This document shows positions 48,219 to 57,647 of a stretch of 64,000 nucleotides of DNA, in pieces. Source of the DNA: RPQJ01 sp963696545 (lineage in GTDB: Bacteria > Pseudomonadota > Gammaproteobacteria > Steroidobacterales > Steroidobacteraceae). A program made the translations under genes and the position numbers. The notes beneath the pieces are model-generated. The model was given only the letters and a program-made list of their open reading frames with translations. It was not told the DNA's origin and made no database searches. Within the stretch, counting starts at the first letter, position 1; each line of letters begins with the position of its first letter. The DNA lies in contig CAVOKQ010000007.1 in NCBI GenBank assembly GCA_963696545.1, positions 496,001-560,000 of the forward strand, read 5' to 3'.

Positions 48219-48503
48219 TCAGGCCTGGTCGGCGCGCTTGACGACGCGCACCAGGCGCCATGCCTTGCGGCTCGACAGCCGGCGGCACTCCGCGATGTCG
48301 ACGATGTCGCCTTCGCGACCCTCGCCGTTCTCGTCGTGCGCCAGCAGCTTCGTCGTGCGGCGCACGTACTTGCCGTACTTGGCATGCTTGACCAGCCGCT
48401 CGACCGAGACGGTGATCGTCTTCTGCATCTTGCTGCTGACGACCGTGCCGGTCAGCGTGCGCTGCGCGCCCACGGCGGTAGTCTCGACGGCCTGCTCGGT
48501 CAT
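48219..48503 (-). CDS. rpsQ: 30S ribosomal protein S17
   Basis: 94 residues: RTLTGTVVSSKMQKTITVSVERLVKHAKYGKYVRRTTKLLAHDE and IAECRRLSSRKAWRLVRVV. The ATG overlaps the rpmC stop by one base (TGATG), indicating coupling. Last gene of the S10 group. Confidence 0.96.
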   Translation of the reverse strand: MTEQAVETTAVGAQRTLTGTVVSSKMQKTITVSVERLVKHAKYGKYVRRTTKLLAHDENGEGREGDIVDIAECRRLSSRKAWRLVRVVKRADQA

Positions 48504-48715
48504 CACTTGGCACCCCTGTTGCCTGCCACGCGGGACTGCTCGCCCTGCACGGTCTTGACGCGCGCGATGTTGCGCCGCACCTTGCCGGACTGGTCCGACT
48601 TCGCCGACTGGCCCGTCGCCGCGGCCATGCGCAGGTTGAACTGCTCACGACGCAGCTTCAGCAGCTCCTCCTGGAGCTCGCCGACGCTCTTCTGCCTCAA
48701 TTCCTTCGCCTTCAT
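48503..48715 (-). CDS. rpmC: 50S ribosomal protein L29
   Basis: 70 residues: MKAKELRQKSVGELQEELLKL, REQFNLRMAAATGQ and VRRNIARVKTVQGEQ. Coupled by TGATG overlaps to both rplP upstream and rpsQ downstream. Lies at the tunnel exit, where it contacts trigger factor and SRP together with L23. Confidence 0.96.
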   Translation of the reverse strand: MKAKELRQKSVGELQEELLKLRREQFNLRMAAATGQSAKSDQSGKVRRNIARVKTVQGEQSRVAGNRGAK

Positions 48716-49128
48716 CACCGGACCTGCCGTTTGACGAACAACGTGTCGACCGAGAGCTTGCTCGCCGCGAGGCGGAAAGCCTCGCGCGCGATCGCCTCGG
48801 TGACGCCTTCCATCTCGAAGAGCACCTTGCCGGGCTGGACGCGCGCGACGTAGTACTCGACGTTGCCCTTGCCCGAGCCCATGCGGACCTCGAGGGGCTT
48901 CTTGGTGATCGGCACGTCCGGGAAGACGCGGATCCACACCTGGCCGCCGCGCTTCACGTAGCGCGTCATGGCGCGACGGGCGGCCTCGATCTCGCGCGCG
49001 GTCATGCGCGCGCGGCTCGTGGCCTTGAGCCCGTACTCGCCGAACGCGACGGAGCTGCCGCGCTGCGCGAGGCCCGCGTTCCTGCCCTTGTGCTGCTTGC
49101 GATACTTGGTTCGCTTGGGTTGCATCAT
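48715..49128 (-). CDS. rplP: 50S ribosomal protein L16
   Basis: 137 residues: MQPKRTKYRKQHKGRNAG, SFGEYGLKA-like VAFGEYGLKATSRARMTAREIEAARRA, VRMGSGKGNVEYYVARVQPGKVLFEMEGV. Two adjacent ATGs at the start; the second gives the canonical MQPKR. Confidence 0.97.
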   Translation of the reverse strand: MMQPKRTKYRKQHKGRNAGLAQRGSSVAFGEYGLKATSRARMTAREIEAARRAMTRYVKRGGQVWIRVFPDVPITKKPLEVRMGSGKGNVEYYVARVQPGKVLFEMEGVTEAIAREAFRLAASKLSVDTLFVKRQVR

Positions 49129-49161
49129 GGTGGTATCTCCTGGCGCTCAGCTCGCGCGGCC

Positions 49162-49860
49162 TCAGGCCGGCTGCTCCTGCGCGGGGGCGACGACCTCGGC
49201 CACTTCGACCGGCGCCGCGGGCTCGTCGAACACCTCGCCCTTGAAGATCCACACCTTGACGCCGATCACGCCGTAGGTCGTGCGCGACTCGGCGAGACCG
49301 TAGTCGATGTCGGCGCGGAACGTGTGCAGCGGCACGCGGCCCTCGCGGTACACCTCGGTGCGCGCGATCTCGGAGCCGTTCAGGCGCCCGGACACGCGCA
49401 CCTTCACGCCGAGCGCGCCGCTGCGCATCGTGTTCATGACGGCGCGCTTCATGGCGCGGCGGAACATCACGCGCCGCTCGATCTGCTGCGCGATGCCGTC
49501 CGCGACCAGCTGCGCGTCGACCTCGGGCTTGCGGATCTCGGCGATGTTGAGCCGGACGTCCTGCACGCCCATGCCCATCATCTTCGCGACCTCGAGCCGC
49601 AGGCGCTCGATGTCCTCGCCCTTCTTGCCGATCACCACGCCCGGGCGGGCGGTGTTGATCGTGATGTTCGCCTTGCGGGCGGCACGCTCGATGTGGATGC
49701 GGCTCACCGACGCTTCCGCGAGCTTCTTCTTCAGGAACTCGCGCACCTGCCAGTCCTGGAAGAGGTAGGACGGGAAGTTGCGCGTGTTCGCGTACCACCT
49801 CGACGTCCAGTCGCGGGTGATGCCGAGGCGGATGCCGACCGGATTGACCTTCTGACCCAT
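49162..49860 (-). CDS. rpsC: 30S ribosomal protein S3
   Basis: 232 residues: MGQKVNPVGIRLGITRDWTS, the KH domain RPGVVIGKKGEDIERLRLEVAK, and FRADIDYGLAESRTTYGVIGVKVWIFKGEV. A Pro/Ala/Glu tail ends the protein. Part of the mRNA entry helicase. S10 operon. Confidence 0.97.
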   Translation of the reverse strand: MGQKVNPVGIRLGITRDWTSRWYANTRNFPSYLFQDWQVREFLKKKLAEASVSRIHIERAARKANITINTARPGVVIGKKGEDIERLRLEVAKMMGMGVQDVRLNIAEIRKPEVDAQLVADGIAQQIERRVMFRRAMKRAVMNTMRSGALGVKVRVSGRLNGSEIARTEVYREGRVPLHTFRADIDYGLAESRTTYGVIGVKVWIFKGEVFDEPAAPVEVAEVVAPAQEQPA

Positions 49861-49874
49861 GTCGCCTGCTCTCC

Positions 49875-50216
49875 TCAGTCCTTCCGGCCGTCGCCGACGA
49901 GGATCATGATGTGGCTGTTGCGCTTGGTGATGCGGTTGCCGCGGCCCTTGGCGCGGGCATGGAAGCGCTTCAGCGTGGGCGCCTCGTCGACCTCGATGCG
50001 CGCGATCTTGAGCGCGTCGATGTCCGCATTGTGGTTGTTCTCGGCGTTGGCAATGGCCGACTCGAGGACCTTGCGCACGATCTCGGCGCCCTTCTTCGGC
50101 GTGAAGCGCAGCGTCGCGAGGGCACGGCCCACGGGCTGGCCCCGCACCATGTCCGCCACGAGGCGGCACTTCTGCGGCGAGATGCGCGCGTACTTGAGCT
50201 TTGCTGCAACCTGCAT
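49875..50216 (-). CDS. rplV: 50S ribosomal protein L22
   Basis: 113 residues: AKLKYARISPQKCRLVADMVRG, FTPKKGAEIVRKVLESAIANAENN and the C-terminal KGRGNRITKRNSHIMILVGD. Its hairpin lines the exit tunnel. S10 operon, 3 nt after rpsS. Confidence 0.96.
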   Translation of the reverse strand: MQVAAKLKYARISPQKCRLVADMVRGQPVGRALATLRFTPKKGAEIVRKVLESAIANAENNHNADIDALKIARIEVDEAPTLKRFHARAKGRGNRITKRNSHIMILVGDGRKD

Positions 50217-50219
50217 GGC

Positions 50220-50498
50220 TTACTCCGCGCTCGCCTTTCTGTTGCCCGAGTGGCCGCGGAACGTGCGGGTCGGCGCGAACTCGCCGAGCTTGTGGCCGAC
50301 CATGTTCTCGGACACGAGCACCGGGATGTGCTGCTTGCCGTTGTGCACGGCGATCGTGAGCCCGACCATGTCCGGCAGGATCATCGAGCGGCGCGACCAG
50401 GTCTTGATCGGACGGCGATCGTTCTTCTCGGCCGCAACCTGCACCTTCTTTGCGAGGTGCAGATCGACGAACGGGCCTTTCTTGACTGAACGGGGCAC
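50220..50498 (-). CDS. rpsS: 30S ribosomal protein S19
   Basis: 92 residues from a GTG start: PRSVKKGPFVDLHLAKKV, TWSRRSMILPDMVGLTIAVHNGKQHIPV and NMVGHKLGEFAPTRTFRGHSGNRK. Head protein contacting S13. The GTG is needed because no ATG occurs near the conserved PRSVKKGPF. Confidence 0.96.
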   Translation of the reverse strand: MPRSVKKGPFVDLHLAKKVQVAAEKNDRRPIKTWSRRSMILPDMVGLTIAVHNGKQHIPVLVSENMVGHKLGEFAPTRTFRGHSGNRKASAE

Positions 50499-50518
50499 TG
50501 CGAGTTCCTCTTCAGGCT

Positions 50519-51343
50519 CTAGTTGCGACGCCGGACGATCATGCCGGCGGTGCGCTTGTTGGTGCGGGTCTTCTTGCCCTTGGTCTGCCAGCCCCACGGC
50601 GACACCGGGTGCGGGTTGCCCTGGCCGGACTTGCCCTCGCCGCCACCGTGCGGGTGGTCGACCGGGTTCATCACGACGCCGCGGACCGTCGGACGGATGC
50701 CGCGCCAGCGCTTCGCGCCGGCCTTGCCGTAGACGATCAGGTTGTTCTCTTCGTTGCCCACCTCGCCGATCGTGGCGCGGCAGTCGACGTGCACCTTGCG
50801 CATCTCGGTCGAGCGCAGGCGGATCGTGGCGTACGAGCCTTCGCGCGCGACGAGCTGGACCGAGGTCCCGGCGCTGCGCGCGAGCTGGCCGCCGCGACCG
50901 GGCTTCAGCTCGACGTTGTGCACGATGCTGCCGATCGGGATGTTGCGCAGCGCGAGCGCGTTGCCGGCCTTGATCGGCGCCTCGGCGCCCGACGCGATCG
51001 GGTCGCCGGCCACGACGCCCTTCGGCGCGAGGATGTAGCGGCGCTCGCCGTCGGCGTACAGCACCAGCGCGAGGTGCGCGTTGCGGTTCGGGTCGTACTC
51101 GAGCCGCTCGACCTTGCCCGCGACGCCGTCCTTGTTGCGCAGGAAGTCGACGATGCGGTAACGGTGGCTGTGGCCGCCGCCCTTGTGACGGGTCGTCAGG
51201 CGGCCCATGTTGTTGCGGGCGCCGGTGCGCTTCTGGCTCGACGTGAGCGCGTGGACGGGCTCGCCCTTGTGCAGGTGCGAGCGGTCCGCCTTCACGACGA
51301 AGCGACGGCCTGGCGACGTCGGTTTGGTCTTGATGAGAGCCAT
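50519..51343 (-). CDS. rplB: 50S ribosomal protein L2
   Basis: 274 residues: MALIKTKPTSPGRRF, RNNMGRLTTRHKGGGHSHRYR, and the conserved C-terminal GVVMNPVDHPHGGGEGKSGQG containing the His needed for peptidyl transfer. S10 operon between rplW and rpsS. Confidence 0.98.
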   Translation of the reverse strand: MALIKTKPTSPGRRFVVKADRSHLHKGEPVHALTSSQKRTGARNNMGRLTTRHKGGGHSHRYRIVDFLRNKDGVAGKVERLEYDPNRNAHLALVLYADGERRYILAPKGVVAGDPIASGAEAPIKAGNALALRNIPIGSIVHNVELKPGRGGQLARSAGTSVQLVAREGSYATIRLRSTEMRKVHVDCRATIGEVGNEENNLIVYGKAGAKRWRGIRPTVRGVVMNPVDHPHGGGEGKSGQGNPHPVSPWGWQTKGKKTRTNKRTAGMIVRRRN

Positions 51344-51371
51344 CTTGGTTTCCGTCAGGTTGCCTGCGACG

Positions 51372-51674
51372 TCACTTCGCGACGCCGGCGAAATCGATGG
51401 TCTGGCCGGCGGCGAGGCTCACGTAGGCCTTCTTGAAGTCCGAACGGCGCCCGGTGCGGCCGCCGAAGCGCTTGGCCTTGCCGGCGACGTTCACGACGCG
51501 CACGGCATCGACCTTGACCTCGAACATCAGCTCGACCGCAGCCTTGATCTCCGGCTTGGTCGAGTCGCGGCGCACGCGGAACACGAACTGGTTGGCCTTC
51601 TCGGCCACCGTCGCGCTCTTCTCGGACACGTGCGGGGCGACCAGCACGGTCATCAGTCTTTCCTTGCTGCTCAT
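51372..51674 (-). CDS. rplW: 50S ribosomal protein L23
   Basis: 100 residues: LVAPHVSEKSATVAEKANQFVFRV, IKAAVELMFEVKVDAVRVVN and KRFGGRTGRRSDFKKAYVSL. Tunnel-exit docking site for trigger factor and SRP. The start overlaps the rplD stop by ATGA (51671-51674). Confidence 0.97.
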   Translation of the reverse strand: MSSKERLMTVLVAPHVSEKSATVAEKANQFVFRVRRDSTKPEIKAAVELMFEVKVDAVRVVNVAGKAKRFGGRTGRRSDFKKAYVSLAAGQTIDFAGVAK

Positions 51675-52291
51675 GCCAGCTTCTCCTCGAGCATGCGCAC
51701 GGCGCCAACCGTGGCGAGCACGTGCTCGTGGGCGAGCAGGCTCTGCGGATCGATCGCGGACACCGGCAGCACCGTCACGCCCATCAGGTTGCGGGAGGCG
51801 AGATCCAGCTTCTCGTCGTAGGCCTCGACCAGGATCAACGCGTTCGACAGGCCGAACTCCTTGAGCTTCGCCGCGAGCAGGCGCGTCTTCGGCGCCTCGA
51901 GGGCGAACGACTCGACGACGACCAGGCGCTCGAGGCGGGCGAGCTCCGAGAGCATCGCGCGGATCGCGCCCTGGTACATCTTGCGGTTGACCTTCTGCGA
52001 GTAGTCGCGCGGTCGCGCGGCAAACGCGCGGCCACCGCCGACCCAGATCGGGCTGCGGATGCTGCCGGCACGGGCGCGACCGCCGCCCTTCTGATTCCAC
52101 GGCTTCTTGCCGCCGCCACGAACCTCGGCACGGCTCTTCTGGCGCTTGGTGCCCGCACGGCCGGCGGCCATGTAGGCCGTGACGACCTGGTGGACCAGCG
52201 CCTCGTTGAACTCGCGACCGAAGGCCTTCTCGGAAACCTCGAGGCTGCCTGCCGCAGCGCCCGCCTTGACCATCTTGATCTGGGTGGCCAT
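51671..52291 (-). CDS. rplD: 50S ribosomal protein L4
   Basis: 206 residues: FNEALVHQVVTAYMAAGRAGT, KSRAEVRGGGKKPWNQKGGGRARAGSIRSPIWVGGG (the extended tunnel loop), and NVLATVGAVRML-like EHVLATVGAVRMLEEKLA. In E. coli L4 also binds the S10 leader and represses the operon by attenuation. Here the operon starts one gene later with a structured leader in front of rplC. Confidence 0.97.
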   Translation of the reverse strand: MATQIKMVKAGAAAGSLEVSEKAFGREFNEALVHQVVTAYMAAGRAGTKRQKSRAEVRGGGKKPWNQKGGGRARAGSIRSPIWVGGGRAFAARPRDYSQKVNRKMYQGAIRAMLSELARLERLVVVESFALEAPKTRLLAAKLKEFGLSNALILVEAYDEKLDLASRNLMGVTVLPVSAIDPQSLLAHEHVLATVGAVRMLEEKLA

Positions 52292-52294
52292 GAC

Positions 52295-52972
52295 TTACTT
52301 CCTCGCGACCTTGGTCTTGCGCAGCGCGCGGCGCGCGGCCTTGACCGAATGGCGCACGATCACCTGGCCGCCCGGCGCGCCGGGAACGGCTCCGCGGACC
52401 AGCAGCAGGTTGCGCGCCGCATCGACCTCGACGACCTGCAGGTTCTCGATGGTGCGACGGATGTTGCCCATGTGACCGGACATGCGCTTGCCGGGGAACA
52501 CGCGGCCCGGCGTCTGGCGCTGGCCGATCGAGCCCGGGGTACGGTGGAACAGCGACGCGCCGTGCGAGGCCGGGCCGCCGCCGAAGTTGTGGCGCTTGAT
52601 CGTGCCCGCAAAGCCCTTGCCGATGGTGGTTCCGGCAACGTCGACGACCTGCCCCGCGGCAAAGATGTCGACCTTGATCTCGGCGCCCGGCGCCAGGTCG
52701 GCGCCCTCGCCATCGGCGAGGCGGAACTCGACCAGCGATTCGCCGGCGGCCACCTTGGTGCTGGCGTAGTGCCCGGCCAGCGGCTTCGAGAGCCGCGAGG
52801 CCTTGCGCTCGCCGTAGGCGACCTGGATGGCCCGGTAGCCGTCGCCCTCGACACCCTTCACCTGGGTGACGCGGTTCGGCAGGGCCTCGATCACCGTGAC
52901 CGGGATCGATTCGCCCGCGTCCGTGAAGACGCGTGTCATGCCGGCCTTGCGGCCAATCAGACCGATCGTCAT
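52295..52972 (-). CDS. rplC: 50S ribosomal protein L3
   Basis: 225 residues: IGLIGRKAGMTRVFTDAGESIPVTVIEA, KRHNFGGGPASHGASLFHRTPGSIGQRQTPGRVFPGKRMSGHMG. It contains the Gln that PrmB methylates in E. coli (in the GQRQTPGR loop). AGGAAG 5 nt before the ATG of MTIGLIG sets the start; an open frame upstream to 52990 is not needed. It heads the transcription unit that follows a 328-bp non-coding gap. Confidence 0.97.
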   Translation of the reverse strand: MTIGLIGRKAGMTRVFTDAGESIPVTVIEALPNRVTQVKGVEGDGYRAIQVAYGERKASRLSKPLAGHYASTKVAAGESLVEFRLADGEGADLAPGAEIKVDIFAAGQVVDVAGTTIGKGFAGTIKRHNFGGGPASHGASLFHRTPGSIGQRQTPGRVFPGKRMSGHMGNIRRTIENLQVVEVDAARNLLLVRGAVPGAPGGQVIVRHSVKAARRALRKTKVARK

Positions 52973-52992
52973 CGATTCTTCCTCATACACGG

Positions 52993-53016
52993 TCCCGACT
53001 GCGATTGGCCGGGACT
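52993..53016 (-). promoter_or_regulatory. Small hairpin just upstream of the rplC ribosome-binding site
   Basis: GTCCCG (52993-52998) and CGGGAC (53011-53016) are inverted copies enclosing 12 nt. On the RNA the stem lies between the T tract of the terminator-like hairpin and the AGGAAG site of rplC, about 20 nt before the start codon. It could compete with neighbouring stems. Its role is inferred. Confidence 0.35.
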
Positions 53017-53018
53017 CG

Positions 53019-53059
53019 AAAAAAACTCACCCGCCCGTCCTCGCGGACGGAACAGCGGG
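53019..53059 (-). terminator. Terminator-like hairpin in the rplC leader (candidate attenuator)
   Basis: On the minus strand: CCCGC, a TGTT bulge, CCGTCC, loop GCGA, GGACGG, GCGGG, then TGAG and seven T. Stem plus T tract is a good intrinsic terminator. It lies about 100 nt downstream of a strong promoter and 46 nt before the rplC start, so it is well placed to attenuate the whole rplC-rpmJ unit rather than to end rpsJ alone. Confidence 0.7.
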
Positions 53060-53111
53060 CAGGTACTCGTCAAGGGGCTGAGAGGTGCCGCCACCGCGTC
53101 GGGTGACTGCG

Positions 53112-53138
53112 CCGCTCGAGCGGTACCGGTCGAACCGG
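53112..53138 (-). promoter_or_regulatory. Two adjacent hairpins in the rplC leader
   Basis: CCGCTCGAGCGG (53112-53123) is a perfect palindrome. CCGGT-CGA-ACCGG (53126-53138) is a perfect 5-bp stem with a 3-nt loop. Both lie within the first 50 nt of the predicted rplC leader RNA, upstream of the terminator-like stem. They are candidates for a protein-binding leader structure such as the L4 target in other bacteria. Confidence 0.5.
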
Positions 53139-53163
53139 CCAGGCCTCGGCGAGAGAGCCGCCT

Positions 53164-53192
53164 ATTGTAGCGGCTGAAATCTGTCTTTGCAA
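53164..53192 (-). promoter_or_regulatory. Probable sigma70 promoter of the rplC transcription unit
   Basis: On the minus strand TTGCAA (-35), 17-nt spacer and TACAAT (-10, five of six). Predicted start about 53157, leaving a leader of about 185 nt before rplC. The 328-bp gap between rpsJ and rplC holds this promoter, the structured leader and a heptamer repeat; no gene is seen in it. Confidence 0.72.
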
Positions 53193-53203
53193 GCGTCCAA
53201 AAG

Positions 53204-53303
53204 AGCGGTTAGGGACCAGGCGGTTGGCGGTTAGTGCCGGAACCTGGCCGCGCCAGCCGCCCATCCTCACTAGCCGCTGATCACCTGCGATCACTGATCA
53301 CTA
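53204..53303. repeat. Heptamer-armed inverted repeat, copy 3 (rpsJ stop to rplC promoter)
   Basis: The left arm (53204-53235) reads AGCGGTT, AGGGACC and two diverged GGCGGTT-type units. The right arm (53268-53303), read on the minus strand, begins in the rpsJ stop codon and gives AGTGATC, AGTGATC, (GC)AGGTGATC, AGCGGCT, AGTGAGG. A GC-rich core with CCTGGC/GCCAGG-type pairing lies between. It can fold as one long hairpin and sits exactly between the rpsJ unit and the next promoter. Confidence 0.7.
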
Positions 53304-53612
53304 GTTGAGCTTGATCTGCACGTCCACGCCGGCCGGCAGCTCGAGCTTCATCAGCGCGTCGACGGTCTTGTCCGTCGGGTTCAGGATGTCCATGAGCCGC
53401 TTGTGCGTGCGCAGCTCGTACTGGTCGCGCGCGTCCTTGTCGGCGTGCGGCGAGACGAGCAGCGTGAAGCGCTCCATCTTGACCGGCAGCGGCACCGGGC
53501 CACGCACGGTGGCGCCCGTGCGCTTCGCGGTCTCGACGATCTCCCGCGCGGAGCTGTCGATCAGGCGGTGATCGAACGCCTTGAGGCGGATGCGGATGTT
53601 CTGGCGAGCCAT
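53301..53612 (-). CDS. rpsJ: 30S ribosomal protein S10
   Basis: 103 residues: RIRLKAFDHRLIDSSAREIVETAKRTGA, GPVPLPVKMERFTLLVSPHADKDARDQYELRTHKRL and LPAGVDVQIKLN. It also serves as NusE in antitermination. It follows tuf, as in many gammaproteobacteria. Unusually it is separated from rplC by 328 bp with its own promoter. Its TAG stop is part of the heptamer repeat. Confidence 0.97.
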   Translation of the reverse strand: MARQNIRIRLKAFDHRLIDSSAREIVETAKRTGATVRGPVPLPVKMERFTLLVSPHADKDARDQYELRTHKRLMDILNPTDKTVDALMKLELPAGVDVQIKLN

Positions 53613-53629
53613 GTGCAGTACCTACGGAA

Positions 53630-53710
53630 AGTGACTAGCGGATAGCGGTCAGCGGTTAGTGAGGAAGGGGCGCGCAGCGCCGCAACTATCCGCTACCCGC
53701 TAATCACTAC

Positions 53711-53715
<5 letters not shown>
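53630..53715. repeat. Heptamer-armed inverted repeat, copy 4 (between tuf and rpsJ)
   Basis: The best-preserved copy. Left arm: AGTGACT, AGCGGAT, AGCGGTC, AGCGGTT, AGTGAGG (53630-53664). Right arm, read on the minus strand from the tuf stop: AGTGAGT, AGTGATT, AGCGGGT, AGCGGAT, AGTT (53684-53715). Both arms pair over about 30 nt around a core with GGCGC/GCGCC. The tuf stop codon lies within the right arm. Confidence 0.75.
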
Positions 53716-54901
<1,186 letters not shown>

Positions 54902-54919
54902 GACTCTTACCTCGAAAAT

Positions 54920-54956
54920 CTAGTGACTGGTGATCAGTGATCAGCGGTTAGCGCGG
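54920..54956. repeat. Heptamer repeat, copy 5 (between fusA and tuf), single arm
   Basis: Plus-strand units AGTGACT, GGTGATC, AGTGATC, AGCGGTT, AGCGCGG lie 5-40 nt after the fusA stop. The orientation is opposite to the arms that begin at stop codons elsewhere. No second arm is present. It fills most of the fusA-tuf gap. Confidence 0.6.
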
Positions 54957-54960
54957 AGCC

Positions 54961-57055
54961 TCAGCTCGCCTTCTTCATCACCGCTTCGGCGACGTTGTTC
55001 GGCACTTCCTGGTACTTCGCGAACTCCATCGTGAAGGTCGCGCGACCCTGGCTCATCGAGCGGACCGACGTCGCGTAGCCGAACATCTCGGCGAGCGGCA
55101 CTTCCGCGGTGACGACCTTGCCGGACGGACCGTCTTCCATGCCCTGGATGTGGCCGCGGCGGCGGTTGAGGTCGCCGATCACGTCGCCCGAGTAGTCCTC
55201 GGGGGTGACGACCTCGACCTTCATGACCGGCTCGAGCAGCACGGGCTTCGCCTTGCGGACGCCTTCCTTGAGCGCCATCGAGCCCGCGATCTTGAACGCC
55301 ATTTCGTTCGAGTCGACGTCGTGGTACGAGCCGTCGATGATCGTGACCTTGACGTCGACGACCGGGTAGCCCGCGATCACGCCGCCCTCGAGCGCTTCCT
55401 TGACGCCCTTGTCCACCGCCGGGATGTACTCGCGCGGCACGACGCCGCCGACGATGCCGTTGACGAACTCGTAGCCCTTGCCTTCTTCCTGCGGCTCGAT
55501 CTTGAGCCACACGTGGCCGTACTGGCCGCGGCCGCCCGACTGGCGGACGAACTTGCCTTCCTGCTCGACCTTGCCGCGGATGGTCTCGCGGTAGGCGACC
55601 TGCGGCTTGCCGACGTTCGCCTCGACCTTGAACTCGCGCTTCATGCGGTCGACGATGATGTCGAGGTGCAGCTCGCCCATGCCGGAGATGATGGTCTGGC
55701 CGGACTCCTGGTCGGTGCTGACGCGGAACGACGGGTCTTCCTTCGCGAGGCGCTGCAGCGCGAGGCCCATCCTCTCCTGGTCGCTCTTGGTCTTCGGCTC
55801 CACCGCGACCGAGATCACGGGCTCCGGGAACTCCATCTTCTCGAGCGTGATGATGTGGTCGGGGTCGCACAGCGTGTCGCCCGTCGTCACGTCCTTGAGG
55901 CCCACGGCCGCGGCGATGTCGCCGGCGCGGACTTCCTTGATCTCCTCGCGCTCGTTCGCGTGCATCTGCAGCAGGCGGCCGATGCGCTCCTTGCGGCTCT
56001 TCGCGGGCACGTAGACCTGGTCGCCGGAGTTGAGCACGCCCGAATAGACGCGGAAGAACGTCAGGTTGCCGACGAACGGGTCGTTCAGGATCTTGAACGC
56101 CAGCGCCGAGAACTTCGCATCGTCGGTCGCCGGACGGATGGCTTCGGCACCGTTGTCGTCGATCCCCTTCACCGGCAGCACTTCGGCCGGGGAGGGCATG
56201 TACTCGATGACCGCGTCCAGCATGGCCTGGACGCCCTTGTTCTTGAACGCCGAGCCGCACAGCGTCAGGCAGATCTCGTTCTTGAGCGCGCGCGCGCGCA
56301 GCCCGCCCTTGATCTCCTCGACGCTGAGCTCGCTGTGCTCGAGGTACTTGTGCATCAGCTCGTCGTTGGCCTCGGCGGCGGCCTCGATGAGCTTCTCGCG
56401 CCATGCCTTGCATTCGGCCAGCATGTGGTCCGGGATCGCGCGGTACTCGAACTTCATGCCCTCGGTCGAGTCGTCCCAGTAGATCGACTGCATCGGGATC
56501 AGGTCGACGACGCCCTCGAACTTGTCCTCGGCTCCGATCGGCAGCTGCAGCGGCACGGGGTTGCCGCGCAGGCGCGTGCGGATCTGCTCGACGCAGCGCA
56601 GGAAGTTGGCGCCGGCGCGGTCCATCTTGTTGACGAACGCGAGGCGCGGCACGCCGTACTTGTTCATCTGGCGCCAGACGGTCTCGGACTGCGGCTGCAC
56701 GCCGCTCACGGCGCAGAACACGGCGCAGGCCGAGTCGAGCACGCGCAGGCTCCGCTCCACCTCGATGGTGAAGTCGACGTGCCCCGGCGTGTCGATGATG
56801 TTGAAGCGGTGCTCGGGGAGCGTGGCCGTCCATGCCCTTCCAGAAGGCGGTGGTCGCCGCGGCCGTGATCGTGATGCCGCGCTCCTGCTCCTGCTCCATG
56901 TAGTCCATGACGGCCGCGCCGTCGTGCACCTCGCCGATCTTGTGCGAGACGCCGGTGTAGAACAGGATGCGCTCCGTGGTCGTGGTCTTGCCGGCGTCGA
57001 TGTGCGCCGAGATGCCGAAGTTACGGTAGCGCTCGATCGGGGTTGTGCGTGGCAC
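54961..57055 (-). CDS. fusA: Elongation factor G (one frameshift)
   Basis: About 697 residues. G1 AHIDAGKTTTTE, G2 RGITITAAATT, G4 NKMDRAGANF, domain IV GGVVPREYIPAVDKGVKEAL and domain V RRRGHIQGMEDGPSGKVVTAEVPLAEMFGYATSVRS. The frame breaks near 56826 in the G domain (GGCCACG for GGCACG) before the expected DTPGHVDFT; the gene length is 2094+1. It drives translocation and, with RRF, ribosome recycling. Confidence 0.96.
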
Positions 57056-57100
57056 GATGGAAATCCTCGGACGGTCGTCGTCGGTAAGGCCGCGAGGCCC

Positions 57101-57581
57101 TTACCAGCGGTAGTGGGCGAACGCCTTGTTGGCGTCGGCCATGCGGTGCGTATCCTCGCGCTTGCGCACGGCGGCCCCGCGGTTCTCGGAAGCCTCGAGC
57201 AGCTCGGCCGCGAGGCGCTGCGACATGGACTTCTCGCTGCGGGCCTGCCGCCGCGTCGATCACCCAGCGCATGGCGAGCGTCTGCCGGCGGGTGGAGCGC
57301 ACTTCGATCGGCACCTGGTAGGTCGCGCCGCCGACGCGCCGCGACTTCACCTCGACCATCGGCTTGACGTTGTCGAGCGCCTGCGTCAGCAGCTCGATGG
57401 CCTGGTCGGGCTGCCGCCCGGTCTTCTCGGAGATGCGGTCGAGCGCGCCGTAGACGATGCTCTCGGCGACGGACTTCTTGCCGCGCTCCATGACCATGTT
57501 CATGAACTTGGCCAGCAGCACGCTGTTGAACTTCGGGTCCGGGAGGATGCTGCGGGTCGGGGCTTGGGATCGACGGGACAT
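57101..57581 (-). CDS. rpsG: 30S ribosomal protein S7 (one frameshift)
   Basis: The first part is intact: RSILPDPKFNSVLLAKFMNMVMERGKKSVAESIVYGALD, GGATYQVPIEVRSTRRQTLAMRWVIDAA. Then one extra base near 57249 breaks the frame. Corrected it continues RSEKSMSQRLAAELLEASENRGAAVRKREDTHRMADANKAFAHYRW, 159 residues. Nucleates the 30S head; in E. coli it represses the str operon by binding the S12-S7 intercistron. Confidence 0.94.
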
Positions 57582-57601
57582 GTGTGAATTACCGCTTTGG
57601 C

Positions 57602-57632
57602 AGTGACTAGTGACTAGTGGGCTAGTGGGCGG
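57602..57632. repeat. Heptamer repeat, copy 6 (between rpsL and rpsG), single arm
   Basis: Units AGTGACT, AGTGACT, AGTGGGCT and AGTGGGCGG form a short tandem run in the 66-nt gap between rpsL and rpsG, the place where the S7 repressor site lies in E. coli. No complementary arm is present. Confidence 0.55.
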
Positions 57633-57647
57633 CGGGCTGACGGCGCA

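Noticed and set aside
56820..56832. Programmed +1 frameshifting in fusA, rpsL, rpoC and others
   Set aside because: Sites share no slippery motif or downstream structure, occur in about 17 unrelated genes at a density typical of uncorrected long reads, and several are homopolymer expansions.
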